DNA from: UBA7957 sp965222695
GTDB taxonomy: Bacteria; Pseudomonadota; Gammaproteobacteria; Granulosicoccales; Granulosicoccaceae
Assembly (NCBI GenBank): GCA_965222695.1
Contig: OZ244967.1
Location: 4,402,001 to 4,466,000 of the forward strand
DNA: 64,000 nt
Reading direction: 5' to 3'
The notes below the pieces were generated by a model, which was not told the origin of the DNA, did not search any database, and saw nothing but the letters and a program-made list of their open reading frames with translations. The stretch's first letter is position 1. Each line of letters opens with the position of its first letter. Both the position numbers and the translations under genes were made by a program. Below, piece after piece: positions 8,326 through 18,789 of the stretch.

Positions 8326-8604
8326 CTATAAAGGATTCTCCTGCATGGCTTGAATTTCTTCCTGGGCCTCTTGCAGTTCGCTTAACAGTTCGAGAGTTTT
8401 CCGTGCTTCGTCTTCGTCTATACGGCTCATGGCAAAGCCCACGTGTACCAATACCCAATCCCCCAGACACTGTTCTGCAGAGTGGTCATCGCTGACCACG
8501 CAGGCAATATTCACTTGGCGCTGCACACCGCCGACGTCGACTTTCGCCATTAAACTCTCGGCATCGGTGATTTCAATGATCTGCCCTGGTATACCCAAAC
8601 ACAT
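8326..8604 (-). CDS. hypC: Hydrogenase maturation chaperone HypC
   Basis: A 92-residue HypC/HupF-family protein. The start MCLGIPGQ gives the essential Cys2, which binds the iron of the Fe(CN)2CO unit after removal of Met1. The ATG at 8604 is preceded by AGAGGA at 6 nt; the longer frame to 8682 would bury Cys2 and is rejected. The body has the beta-barrel signature GDWVLVHVGFAMSRID. It forms the HypCD scaffold complex and is one of two members of the family here, the other being HupF, which is specific to the HupL precursor. It follows hypF by 52 nt. Confidence 0.96.
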   Translation of the reverse strand: MCLGIPGQIIEITDAESLMAKVDVGGVQRQVNIACVVSDDHSAEQCLGDWVLVHVGFAMSRIDEDEARKTLELLSELQEAQEEIQAMQENPL

Positions 8605-8656
8605 AGTTTTATCCTCTGTATCCGATCCGACCGGGCAGAACCCGGTCATCAATGTT

Positions 8657-11047
8657 TTAATCTTTTTCAGACACCGGCGCAATGATATTTCGCGCAGCGG
8701 CGACCAAACCCTGGCCTAAGGCGATTCCACCGTCGTTAGCGGGAATATTGAGGTGTTGTAAAGCGCTTAATCCGTTGAGTCGCAGACCGTCGCTTACCAG
8801 TTCGAACAAAATGCGGTTTTGAAAGACTCCTCCGCTCAGGGCGACCGCCGTGACCTTATGCATGGAGGCGAACTGAGTCGACACCTTCACCAATATTTCC
8901 GCCAGTCCTTTGTGAAACCGTGCTGCGATAACACTCGCCGGATCCATTGCGGCTATGTCGTCCAAAACGCTTGCCCACATCGGCGATGGATCGATCAGCA
9001 CAGGTTTATCCCCTTTGAGGCGAAACGGATAAGCTTCCACGGTGTGGATTAATTCCGGGGTGATCAGTGCTTCCAGTTCCATAGCCGCCTGACCTTCATA
9101 GCTTATATCTTCAGAGCATACGCCAAGTATACCTGCCACCGCATCGAAAAGGCGGCCGCATGAAGAAGAAAGCGGCGAATTGAGCTGCCCTTTGATCATG
9201 GCATCCAACGTTTTCAGGGGTTTGCTGTTGAGAAACCTCACAATCCCCAGTTGCGGATTCGCTTTTGCGAATCCATGCCAGTCGCTAAATCGTTGCAGGT
9301 GGGCATAAGTGTTTCTCCAGGGTTGTTTTATTGCCTGAACGCCTCCCGGCATCGCGACCGGTGTCAGACAGGCCAGACGCTCACAGGATCTGTAATCCAC
9401 GAGAAATAACTCACCCCCCCAAATTCCACCGTCCGTGCCAAAACCCAAACCGTCCAGCGTGATACCAATCACTTTTTCCGCCAACAGGGCTTGCCGATTA
9501 TCCGCGAGACAGGCGGCTAAGTGGGCATGATGGTGCTGAATTTCCTCGATTTGCAGATGATTTTCAGCTGCGCGCTCTCTGCCGAGTTTCGTGGACAGGT
9601 ACTCCGGATGGTAATCGACGGCAATTTGTTGAACCTTGTGTTCGTACAAACGATGATATAAATCCAGATTGTCATTGTAGTCCTGCCAGGTGCCGGCATT
9701 TTCCAGGTCACCCATGTGTTGCGATAAAATGGCGCGGCCCGATTTCAGCAGGCAGAAGGTATTTTTCATTTCAGCGCCCAAGGCCAGCAGTCCATCGCAC
9801 TGTTCGAAGCCGGCGGGTAATTGCAGCGGTGTTGGCGCGTATCCCCTGGCTCGGCGAAGAACACGGATTTGGCCGTCCATCAGCCGTACGACTGAGTCGT
9901 CGACACGATTAATAATTTCGCGGTTATGCAATAAAAAGTCATCCGCAATGTGCGCCAGGTTTTGCAACGCTTGGTCGTTGCCTATGCACTGCGGTTGGTG
10001 GGAACGATTACCGGAGGTGAGTACTATAGGATTTTCCAGCATTTCCATCAGCAATGCGTGCAGAGGGCTGTAAGGCAGCATAAATCCCCAGTGTCGCAGT
10101 CCCGGTGCAATCTGTGGCGGCAGCAGCGCAGTATTTTTGCTTTCCAGAATCACTATGGGGGCAGCCGCTGAACCCAATGCCAGTTCCTCGGCATCGTTAA
10201 GCCTGCAGTATTGTTTGATCTGGTCGATGCTTCGCCCCATCATCGCCAGCGCCTTATGCGGCCGATGTTTTCTTTGCCTGAGCCTTGACACTGCCTCCGG
10301 GTTGCCGGCGTCACAAGCGAGGTGAAACCCCCCGATTCCCTTAATTGCCAGAATCTTCCCCTGGCGGATCTGCAGGGCGGCGTCATGGATAAAGGAACCG
10401 CTCGAACTTCCACCTCTGCGGCTGTGCAGCCACAGCTCCGGTCCGCATTGAGGGCAGGCATTGGGTTGTGCATGGAAGCGTCTGTTGTTCGGATCTTGGT
10501 ATTCTTTACTGCATCTGTGGCATTGAGCGAATTCCGCCATACTGGTGTTCCGGCGGTCATAGGGAATGGCCTTTATGATGCTGAGGCGGGGGCCGCAGTG
10601 CGTGCAGTTGGTAAAGGCGTAGCCAAAGCGGCGATTATTCGGATCTGTGATATCATCGAGGCAGGCCTGGCACATTGCGGCATCCGGGCTGACGCCTGTA
10701 TTGTTGGAATCATGATGACTTTCGTGGATGCTGAATCCGCTTATCCCGGGGTCGACTTCAGCCTCGAAGATTTCTATTTCCTCGATTTTCGCGAGAGGAG
10801 GGCAGTACAAGTGTATTTCGCTTTCGAATCGCCGAAGTTTGTCCGGCTTGCCTTGTAATGCAACCAAAACCCCATCGCCATCATTATAAACATATCCGGC
10901 AAGATTCAGCCGGCTGGCGATTTGCCATACAGTTGGTCGAAAACCGACGCCCTGCACGATTCCCCTTATTCTGATGGTGATCGCGGCAGCTTCCCCGTCG
11001 TGAGGCGAGATAGCGTCGAGCGCCGCTGTATTTTCACTTCGGTACAT
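8657..11047 (-). CDS. hypF: Carbamoyltransferase HypF
   Basis: This 796-residue protein makes the carbamoyl group for the cyanide ligands from carbamoyl phosphate and ATP and transfers it to HypE. Domains in order are: acylphosphatase (GIVQGVGFRPTVW, ~25-110), two zinc fingers each with paired CxxC (CQAC / CTHC, then CHRC / CPQC, ~125-200), a YrdC-like domain (KGIGGFHLACDA, ~215-400), and a Kae1-like domain with HHHAHLAAC and GITLDGLGFGTDG. The ATG at 11047 sits 2 nt past the hupV stop. The frame continues to 11260 only as read-through of hupV. All key motifs are intact. Confidence 0.96.
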   Translation of the reverse strand: MYRSENTAALDAISPHDGEAAAITIRIRGIVQGVGFRPTVWQIASRLNLAGYVYNDGDGVLVALQGKPDKLRRFESEIHLYCPPLAKIEEIEIFEAEVDPGISGFSIHESHHDSNNTGVSPDAAMCQACLDDITDPNNRRFGYAFTNCTHCGPRLSIIKAIPYDRRNTSMAEFAQCHRCSKEYQDPNNRRFHAQPNACPQCGPELWLHSRRGGSSSGSFIHDAALQIRQGKILAIKGIGGFHLACDAGNPEAVSRLRQRKHRPHKALAMMGRSIDQIKQYCRLNDAEELALGSAAAPIVILESKNTALLPPQIAPGLRHWGFMLPYSPLHALLMEMLENPIVLTSGNRSHQPQCIGNDQALQNLAHIADDFLLHNREIINRVDDSVVRLMDGQIRVLRRARGYAPTPLQLPAGFEQCDGLLALGAEMKNTFCLLKSGRAILSQHMGDLENAGTWQDYNDNLDLYHRLYEHKVQQIAVDYHPEYLSTKLGRERAAENHLQIEEIQHHHAHLAACLADNRQALLAEKVIGITLDGLGFGTDGGIWGGELFLVDYRSCERLACLTPVAMPGGVQAIKQPWRNTYAHLQRFSDWHGFAKANPQLGIVRFLNSKPLKTLDAMIKGQLNSPLSSSCGRLFDAVAGILGVCSEDISYEGQAAMELEALITPELIHTVEAYPFRLKGDKPVLIDPSPMWASVLDDIAAMDPASVIAARFHKGLAEILVKVSTQFASMHKVTAVALSGGVFQNRILFELVSDGLRLNGLSALQHLNIPANDGGIALGQGLVAAARNIIAPVSEKD

Positions 11048-11049
11048 GC

Positions 11050-12504
11050 TCAGTGCACCGTGCAAACCATGCAAGGATCGAAGGACCGGACGATATGCTG
11101 GATCATCACATGGTCGTTTCCATCCCTGCCGATCTCTGTACCCTCCAATGCTTGCTCCAGTGCACCGGGAGTCCCACGACTGTCGCGGGGCGAAAAATTC
11201 CAGGTTGTGGGGGCGATAATCTGATAATTGAGTATACGACCGTGCTTGATACGGAGCCAATGTCCCAGACTGCCTCGCGCAGCTTCAATTAAGCCGGCGC
11301 CGCGCGACTCGTCCGGCATATTCGCCTGAGTGCAGAATGGCTCACGGGGTTTGAGCGATTTCGTCCACACTTGCATTTGCGGAACCACCAGGGCCAACTC
11401 AAGCAGGCGCGCGATAACCCGATTTCGAACATTACTCCCACTGTCAGCCACGAGGGCGCGGATCAGCGGATGACCGTTAACCTGTTGACGTGCCAGTGCG
11501 CCCACTTCGACTATCCTGTCGTCATATCGTGGTGCTTTACACCAGCTGTAACCCCGGCTGAAATCACTGTCCGGAATGGTGCTGCCTTCATAGGGATGAT
11601 GTGCGCTGTTTTGCGCCTGTAGCCAGCTGCTGCTGACATCTTCGGTAATTTTGGATTGTTGAAGGGATTGGAGCCGTTTGAACCAGACGCCACTTTTAAA
11701 CAAGTGACCCTGTTCCAATTCATAGCTGCCAAAGCTCATGAAACTGTCCCTGGCCTTTCCGATCCGGTCCAGTTTTAACTGCCGTGAAATCTTTAGAAAA
11801 ATACCGAAGTCCGAGTTGGTGTGATCATCGGCCCAGGTTTCCAGTTCGGAAGGGGATGATAAAGCGGCAAGATTTTCCAGTTGATCTCCGAATAGTACCG
11901 ATTCCAGAAACTGACGAAAAGCCCCGATAATCGCCAGCAAGCGTATCCGCTCCTGACTTTCCACGCTGCGCGTCGTTCCACCGGCTTGTATGGCCAGGGT
12001 GTGTGGCCACTTGCCGGCCAATATTCCGGTAATATGTAAAAAACCGGCTCGGGCGGGTAACATCGAATTGACACAAGTACCGGATTGCGCGCGAAATCGC
12101 TCTGCTACAAGCTCGTGCCAGGCTTGCTGTTTGTAACAGGATCTGGCGAAATCGGGCATAAAAAACAGGTAAAAGTGGGTGAGATGATCGGCCATGTTTT
12201 CACAGGCCAGAATAATATTCGTCGACAGGCGGCCGTTTTCGGCGAGCGATATTTTCTGTGCGGTTCCGATCGCACGGGCTGCTGCGACCGATTGCGCCAC
12301 AGAGCAAATACCGCAGATTCTGGGTGTATAGACCAGGGCATCGCGAGGATCCTTTCCGTGTAAAATCTGCTCGAATCCTCGAAAAAGCGGAGAATTAACC
12401 CAGGCCTTGGATACCAATCCGTTTCGGATTTCCACGTCGACTTCCAAATCCCCTTCAACCCGGTTGAAGGGGCCGAATACCCTGCGGCTCGCCGCGGCGG
12501 ACAC
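11050..12504 (-). CDS. hupV: Regulatory (H2-sensing) [NiFe]-hydrogenase large subunit HupV/HoxC
   Basis: A 484-residue group 2b large subunit. The N-terminal NiFe ligand motif is RICGICSVAQS, where catalytic hydrogenases have CGVCTGCH; the C-terminal motif is DPCMVCTVH. The protein ends exactly at that His, so it lacks the C-terminal peptide removed by HupD-type proteases, which is a hallmark of HupV/HoxC sensors. With HupU it detects H2 in the cytoplasm and signals to the HupT kinase. It starts with GTG, overlapping the hupU stop (TAGTG), with AGAGG upstream. The sensor genes lie inside the accessory operon rather than in their own unit. Confidence 0.95.
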   Translation of the reverse strand: MSAAASRRVFGPFNRVEGDLEVDVEIRNGLVSKAWVNSPLFRGFEQILHGKDPRDALVYTPRICGICSVAQSVAAARAIGTAQKISLAENGRLSTNIILACENMADHLTHFYLFFMPDFARSCYKQQAWHELVAERFRAQSGTCVNSMLPARAGFLHITGILAGKWPHTLAIQAGGTTRSVESQERIRLLAIIGAFRQFLESVLFGDQLENLAALSSPSELETWADDHTNSDFGIFLKISRQLKLDRIGKARDSFMSFGSYELEQGHLFKSGVWFKRLQSLQQSKITEDVSSSWLQAQNSAHHPYEGSTIPDSDFSRGYSWCKAPRYDDRIVEVGALARQQVNGHPLIRALVADSGSNVRNRVIARLLELALVVPQMQVWTKSLKPREPFCTQANMPDESRGAGLIEAARGSLGHWLRIKHGRILNYQIIAPTTWNFSPRDSRGTPGALEQALEGTEIGRDGNDHVMIQHIVRSFDPCMVCTVH

Positions 12505-13514
12505 TACTCTTTACCTCTTGCATTGTCGTTGTGGGGGGAGACCACGACGTGGTCCGCAACCGCATTCTCTTTCAGCCGTTTAGGTGTCGCTGCTTTGGAT
12601 AAAGAGGCCAGTGCGACAAACCAGGCCTTGGGCATATCGGTAGGTAACCCGATGGGAATACCGGCAATTTTGGGTGTTTCAATAAACGTATGGCCCGGCT
12701 CTTCAAATCCGGGAGCGGTGCAATTGATGCAGGCATAGCCGCCTCTCAGACAGGACCCCGATCCATTCCATAATCGGGTATTACAGTCGGCATGGGCCTG
12801 GGTTCCCAGGCAACCCATATTCTCCATCATACAACCCTGATCCGAAGGTGATACGGCGCTGGCTTTGTACTCGTAAAATTCGTTTCGCGGGCAACCGTGG
12901 TGAACCAAATGGTCCGTGTAAGATCGCGGCCGGTTCAGCGAATCCAGATCATCCAGGCCGAACTCACTCATGGCCAGTTGCATCAGGGTTTCACTCACCC
13001 AGTTGGGGTGGGTCGGGCAACCGGCGACATTGATCACCGGCAGGCCCGCCGGCCCTGTCCATCTTTCATCCAATAAGGCGCCCTTGAATTCTCCGTCATA
13101 CTGCAGGCCGCAGGCTTCCGCCAGATTGCCGCCGGCAGCGGTGATTCCGCCGAACGCTGCACAACTGCCTATGGCCAGAGTGTAAAGAGCTTTATCCGCC
13201 AGATCTCTCAGCCAGTCCATCATCGGGCGTCGGGTGCCTGCCAGCATGTGAAAACGGCCGCTTCCGTTAGGTCCGCACATGACCGAACCTTCCAGGCATA
13301 ATGCATGCACGGCCTGCCTGCCTGCAACCACGCGTTCCAGCAATTCGATCAACTGTTCAGCACTGGCTTCACTGAGGGAGGGGTGCCAAAGGAGATTTAT
13401 ACCTGCCTGTTTGAACAGGCTTTTAATATCCGGTGATTCCGCGTTAAGCAATGACATGCTGCAACCGCCGCAGCCTCCGGATTGTAGCCATAAAACGTTG
13501 AACAACTCGCTCAC
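12504..13514 (-). CDS. hupU: Regulatory [NiFe]-hydrogenase small subunit HupU/HoxB
   Basis: A 336-residue small subunit without a Tat signal; it begins MSELFNVLWLQSGGCGGCSMSLL, so the proximal-cluster CxxC is at the very N-terminus. Further cluster ligands include VAGCPTHP and a C-terminal cysteine set (HHGCPRNEFYE, CMMENMGCLG, CINCTAPGF). The CGGC form has only the standard cysteines, unlike HupS. Lack of export signal and lack of a membrane anchor fit a cytoplasmic H2 sensor. The GTG start overlaps the hupT stop by 4 nt (GTGA). It partners HupV and the kinase HupT. Confidence 0.95.
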   Translation of the reverse strand: MSELFNVLWLQSGGCGGCSMSLLNAESPDIKSLFKQAGINLLWHPSLSEASAEQLIELLERVVAGRQAVHALCLEGSVMCGPNGSGRFHMLAGTRRPMMDWLRDLADKALYTLAIGSCAAFGGITAAGGNLAEACGLQYDGEFKGALLDERWTGPAGLPVINVAGCPTHPNWVSETLMQLAMSEFGLDDLDSLNRPRSYTDHLVHHGCPRNEFYEYKASAVSPSDQGCMMENMGCLGTQAHADCNTRLWNGSGSCLRGGYACINCTAPGFEEPGHTFIETPKIAGIPIGLPTDMPKAWFVALASLSKAATPKRLKENAVADHVVVSPHNDNARGKE

Positions 13515-14881
13515 AACTCACGCTCCAACGGCAGATCAAGCGTAAATTGAGCGCCTCCCTCCGGATGATTCTCAACCTTCAGGCCACCCCCGCACTGTTC
13601 TGTCGCCAGTCCATAGCTGATGTATAAGCCAAGTCCGGTACCTTTGCCTACCACTTTACGGGTAAAAAAAGGATCGAATATTTTTAGTAAGTCATTTTCC
13701 GCTATACCTGGTCCGTTGTCTCGAATGCGCAGGGAAACCGACTTACCGTCGATCATGGCGTCTATCATTAATACCGGCTGGCTTCTTTTCTCCATCGCAT
13801 CCACTGCGTTCTGCAATAGATTGATCAATATCTGATGAACATAACCTTCGTGATTGATTAATTCCAGGTCCTGCGGGATATCGATTTTCAGCTCCGGTTT
13901 GAGCTTGCTCGAGCGCAACACCCACTGTACCGCGGTATTGCAGACTTTAAACAGGTTGAAACTTACCCGGTTTTGCTGCTGAGGAATGGAAAAGCGGCGC
14001 AGGTTTTGAACAATTTCATTGACCCGTTCGGCTCCTTCCATCGAGCCTTCGATCAAAGGCCCTATATCCCGGAGCATAGGGTCGACCCTTAATTGCTTGC
14101 GCAATTTTATCTGTTCTTCCTGATTGACGAGCTGTTGGATGGAGTTGATATAATCTTCGAACCGTTTCTGGTAGCGCTGCAATGCATACATATTACCGTA
14201 GACAATACTGATCGGATTGTTTAACTCGTGTGCAACGCCGGCGACCAATCGCCCCAGGGAGGCCATTTTTTCCGATTGAATCAATTGTTTTTGTGCCGTC
14301 TTGAGTTCTGCGTGAGCCTGATTCAGCTGTGCGTAGGCCTTACGCAGTTCCCCCAGGGGGCGGCCTGTGACGACCAGGCCGCAAAGACGGTTATTATGGT
14401 CATAGCGTGCGTTGCAGTTTACTGCCATCGGAACGGGGGAATTGTCTGAATCAAGCAGGTCCACTTCGCAATCGATGATGGCTTGAGATCGGATATATTC
14501 GGAAAACTCGCTGACCTGGGCGGAATATTGTTCGGTGAAGAGACTCACCAGCGTTGTACCGATCAATTCATTTTCTGACTTATTGATCGCCTTTTCCAGT
14601 GCCAGATTGACTTGTTGTATTTTGCCGTTGACATCGCAGACGATCAATATATCCGACATTGAAGAGATCACGCTGTTGATGAATCGCTGAGCGTTCTCCA
14701 ACTCGGCGTTTTTTTCTTCAAGCTCGACTTGATACCGTACCAGGTCGGTATAGATGGATTCCATCTGGTGTATCACGCTGATCCAGGCTTCTTCTTCCAT
14801 ATTTTGCGGTATTTGTCCGCTTGGAATATCCATTTGCGGATTAGCCGCTGGAACTGCCTGCTTATGTGACGGCTTTTTCAT
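13511..14881 (-). CDS. hupT: Sensor histidine kinase HupT/HoxJ
   Basis: A 456-residue soluble kinase. There are no membrane segments; an N-terminal coiled coil (~30-65) leads to a PAS domain (~65-190), then the H-box VAHELNNPIS with the phospho-acceptor His, and the ATPase boxes NLLQNAVDAM, RDNGPGIAEND and GTGLGLYIS. In Rhodobacter and Ralstonia systems the kinase phosphorylates HupR/HoxA when H2 is absent, and H2-bound HupUV blocks this. The PAS domain is where the sensor hydrogenase is thought to dock. It is coupled by 4-nt overlaps to hupR upstream and hupU downstream. Confidence 0.93.
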   Translation of the reverse strand: MKKPSHKQAVPAANPQMDIPSGQIPQNMEEEAWISVIHQMESIYTDLVRYQVELEEKNAELENAQRFINSVISSMSDILIVCDVNGKIQQVNLALEKAINKSENELIGTTLVSLFTEQYSAQVSEFSEYIRSQAIIDCEVDLLDSDNSPVPMAVNCNARYDHNNRLCGLVVTGRPLGELRKAYAQLNQAHAELKTAQKQLIQSEKMASLGRLVAGVAHELNNPISIVYGNMYALQRYQKRFEDYINSIQQLVNQEEQIKLRKQLRVDPMLRDIGPLIEGSMEGAERVNEIVQNLRRFSIPQQQNRVSFNLFKVCNTAVQWVLRSSKLKPELKIDIPQDLELINHEGYVHQILINLLQNAVDAMEKRSQPVLMIDAMIDGKSVSLRIRDNGPGIAENDLLKIFDPFFTRKVVGKGTGLGLYISYGLATEQCGGGLKVENHPEGGAQFTLDLPLEREL

Positions 14882-16368
14882 ACTTCGGCCTCAGCCAGCA
14901 TTTCCCTGTCTTCTTCCCTAGCCAGACCGTAGCGCTGTAATTTGCTTCTTAAGCCAACTCTGGATAAACCCAGTTCCTGTGCCGCGCGGGTTTTGTTCCA
15001 TCTGAGCCTGATCAAGGTTTCCTTGAGAATACGGGCTTCGAGGAATTCAATCCGCTCTTTGAGGCTGCCTTCGATTCCCGTCAGCACGGCCATTTCCTCC
15101 TGAGCCTCATCGGGTATGGCTTGCAGAATTTCCGTTGAAATCAGCTCTGCGCCGATGTAGTCGCCCTTGGCCAGTACCAGCATTCGCTTAATCTCGTTTT
15201 GCAACTGACGTACATTTCCCGGCCATTGATAGGATTCGAGGCAGGCGATGGCTTCCTTGGTAAAACCTTTGACTTTTTTTCCCAGTTGCTCTGTAATTTC
15301 ACCCAGTAAGGAGTGGGCCAGAGGTGCAATGTCGGTCGACCGCTCCCTGAGCGCGGGAATCGGTATGGTGAAGGTGGAAATTCGATAATAGAGATCCATT
15401 CTGAACCGGCCTGCGCGCACTTCTTCCATCAAGTCCTTGTTGCTGGCGGCAATTACCCTGACGTCGACATTTCTTCTCCGGTTACTGCCCACAGGCCTGA
15501 TTTCTCCCTCCTGCAGCACCCGCAGTAACTTGACCTGAAATGCCGCTGAGATATCGCCGATCTCGTCGAGGAATATTGTGCCGCCGCTGGCCCGTTCGAG
15601 CAGCCCTATTCGATCCTCCACAGCACCTGTAAATGCACCGCGTTTGTGGCCAAAGAGTTCGGATTCCAGTAACTCATCGGGAAGTGCTCCACAGTTTTCC
15701 GCGACAAAGGGTCCGTCCTGGCGTAAGCTGTTGTAATGCAGGGCGCGGGCACAAAGTTCTTTGCCGGTACCCGACTCACCCTGCAGCAAAACACTAACGT
15801 CAAACGGTGCGACTTGCCGTACCAGATTACAGACGCTGTTCATGCAACTGTCGGGGCTTCTGATAATTCCATTGTCCCAGTCGAATCGTGCTCGTAACAC
15901 TTTTCGTTTTTCAATCAGCGATTCGTTCAGGGACTCCGGCTTGATCTTCAATTCTACGCTGAGCTGTTCATTTTGCCGTTGTAGTTGAAAAAGCTCCACC
16001 GCGTTGCGGATTTGAATCAAGAGTTCTTCCGGGTGCCAGGGTTTTGAGATAAATTGATATATCCCTCCCATATTGATTGCATCGATAATATCGGCGGAAT
16101 CAGTATAACCGGATATGATGATACGAACGATTTCGGGCCACTTCTCGCGCACCATGGTACAGAACTCGACGCCGGTCATATCGGGCATACGGTGATCACA
16201 GAGCAATACCTGAATCCACTCGTTCTGCAGGATGCTTTCTGCCTCTTCGGTGTTGTGGGCGACATGGACATCGAATTCTTCGCCGAGAATTCGGCCAATG
16301 GTTTCCAATGCACGCGGCTCATCGTCGACAACCAATACACTGGGTAAGCTGTTGTTCGTCATATCCAT
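14878..16368 (-). CDS. hupR: NtrC-family response regulator HupR/HoxA
   Basis: A 496-residue sigma-54 activator. The receiver domain has DDE at 15-17 and phospho-acceptor Asp58 (LLCDHRMPD). The AAA+ domain has Walker A GESGTGKE, the sigma-54-contact loop GAFTGA, Walker B GGTIFLDEIGD, and a C-terminal Fis-type helix-turn-helix (AAQELGLSRVGLRSKLQRYG). HupR is known to activate hup transcription in its unphosphorylated form in Rhodobacter. The perfect-spacing sigma-54 promoter before hupS in this window is its expected target. A second ATG two codons in (16362) is also possible. It follows hypB by 9 nt. Confidence 0.94.
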   Translation of the reverse strand: MDMTNNSLPSVLVVDDEPRALETIGRILGEEFDVHVAHNTEEAESILQNEWIQVLLCDHRMPDMTGVEFCTMVREKWPEIVRIIISGYTDSADIIDAINMGGIYQFISKPWHPEELLIQIRNAVELFQLQRQNEQLSVELKIKPESLNESLIEKRKVLRARFDWDNGIIRSPDSCMNSVCNLVRQVAPFDVSVLLQGESGTGKELCARALHYNSLRQDGPFVAENCGALPDELLESELFGHKRGAFTGAVEDRIGLLERASGGTIFLDEIGDISAAFQVKLLRVLQEGEIRPVGSNRRRNVDVRVIAASNKDLMEEVRAGRFRMDLYYRISTFTIPIPALRERSTDIAPLAHSLLGEITEQLGKKVKGFTKEAIACLESYQWPGNVRQLQNEIKRMLVLAKGDYIGAELISTEILQAIPDEAQEEMAVLTGIEGSLKERIEFLEARILKETLIRLRWNKTRAAQELGLSRVGLRSKLQRYGLAREEDREMLAEAEV

Positions 16369-16377
16369 GATAAGCTC

Positions 16378-17261
<884 letters not shown>

Positions 17262-17262
<1 letters not shown>

Positions 17263-17603
17263 TACTCTACCTCCAATTCTTTAACTCTGAGTTCATCACC
17301 GCCGTCCGACTGGATTTGAAAACTGCCGCACTTGGGACAGGGGTCATACCTTTGTTCTATCTCCACCGGTTTTGCACACTGCATACACCAGCTGCTGGCG
17401 CCGATTTCGATAATCTCCAGCCTGGCATTTTCGGCCAGCGTATTTCTGCACACGACATCAAAACAAAAGCGCAAGGCTTCGAATTCGACGCTCGCGAATT
17501 TGCCGACTTCCAACCAAACGGTTTTGACCGTTCTATAGCCCTGTGAAGTGGCTTGATCTTCAATAATCTGTATCACTCCCTCACAAAGCGACATTTCATG
17601 CAT
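17262..17603 (-). CDS. hypA: Hydrogenase nickel chaperone HypA
   Basis: A 113-residue HypA. MHEMSLCEG at the start supplies the Ni-binding His2. The structural zinc site is CMQC (~72-75) and CPKCG (~90-94). HypA works with HypB to insert nickel into apo-HupL and apo-HupV. The ATG at 17603 is chosen because the family start MHE is invariant; the frame upstream to 17663 is the tail of hupK in another frame. It overlaps hupK by 8 nt and hypB by 1 nt. Confidence 0.96.
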
Positions 17604-18789
17604 GTTCAGGTGTACTCGTTTCCGGTTGCCTGAATTGCAGCTTATAACCGACGCAGGGATCAATGAGCTGGATCAAAAACCTGGCCTGATGTAACAATTC
17701 CGGTTGTTGTTGGTCTTTCAGTTGCGACAGCATGCGCGAGACGATGCCGTCGTAATGGAAATTCCATTCAGTCGGCGCGAGAATCCGGTAATGTTCAATC
17801 CGGTCTTTATCCAATGTGAGGCAATGAACCAGACGGCCTCGCACCGCTTCGAGCTGGGATATACCCAACTGTTTTTCGGGGAATTTGGGGCGTAGAAGAC
17901 TGACGCCGGCGAGTTCCGCGTCGACCGTATTGAGCATTTGCAGCAGTTCCAGAATCCTTGCCACCATGCGCGGATAAGCACCTAATCCGTGTTGTTCTAT
18001 CGCCGATTGCGTAAGTGGCTGATAGAGTTGACGGGAAAAAGGCCCGGTTTCGTAGCACACACTCTGCCACTGCGGATTAGCGATAAAAGCCTGGCATTGT
18101 TCGTCCATCAAAAGACTTTGTAATTTGGTAAAAGGCAACTCCGGTAATGCCGGGAGCGCCAAATCACCCAGGTTTTGCCATCCCTTGTCCGTCAGGGTTT
18201 GCAGCAGTCTGCCGATTTCACTGTCAGCCGGAATTTCACTATTGACCGAATGGTATCTGCCATCGGCAAACAGAAACTCCAGCGCCCTGTGTTTGAGCTT
18301 TTTCCATTTCCCGGTAAAGGAATCGGATACCAGGCTTTGCGCTTTTTGTTGCCCGGGTACACAGGTCAGTTGCCCTTGCGGATTTGCCAGCTCCAGCAAA
18401 GCCGTTAGGGTAGAGTTCAGGGGGGCAAACACTTTCGCTTCCGAGTTGTTGCCAAGCAATTTCGGCCAGTCAATCAGTATGCGCCAAAGATGTTCCCTGA
18501 TGCCTTCCAGTGTGATCAGGATGTCTCGTTTCTGCTCTACATCCGGGTGAGCGTGGCGGCCGAGTGCATTTTCCACCGCTCGTACAGCCGCCACCGATTG
18601 TGCCTGACCACAGATATTGAAGAGCAGCGGAATCGTTCGAAGCGTTTGGCTTATCGATTTTCCTTCGAAGATTCGGCTGGCCAACAGTGGTCGCTGAGAC
18701 CGGATTTCAACACTGAACCTGTCGCCCGAAGGTAGGAGATCGAGCAGGATTCTCCCCTCTGGATTGTTCACTGAAGTATAGTCTGTCAT
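17596..18789 (-). CDS. hupK: HupK/HoxV, large-subunit-like hydrogenase maturation scaffold
   Basis: A 397-residue relative of the hydrogenase large subunit that does not form an active site. The N-terminal ligand motif is reduced to FNICGQAQS (one Cys instead of CxxC) and the C-terminal motif to LIDPCVGYK (second Cys and the His absent). In Ralstonia, HoxV carries the Fe(CN)2CO unit as an intermediate scaffold for the O2-tolerant enzyme. It starts with an ATG that overlaps hupJ by 4 nt and runs 8 nt into hypA. The single remaining cysteines are where the cofactor could sit, which is inference from the family. Confidence 0.88.
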   Translation of the reverse strand: MTDYTSVNNPEGRILLDLLPSGDRFSVEIRSQRPLLASRIFEGKSISQTLRTIPLLFNICGQAQSVAAVRAVENALGRHAHPDVEQKRDILITLEGIREHLWRILIDWPKLLGNNSEAKVFAPLNSTLTALLELANPQGQLTCVPGQQKAQSLVSDSFTGKWKKLKHRALEFLFADGRYHSVNSEIPADSEIGRLLQTLTDKGWQNLGDLALPALPELPFTKLQSLLMDEQCQAFIANPQWQSVCYETGPFSRQLYQPLTQSAIEQHGLGAYPRMVARILELLQMLNTVDAELAGVSLLRPKFPEKQLGISQLEAVRGRLVHCLTLDKDRIEHYRILAPTEWNFHYDGIVSRMLSQLKDQQQPELLHQARFLIQLIDPCVGYKLQFRQPETSTPEHA

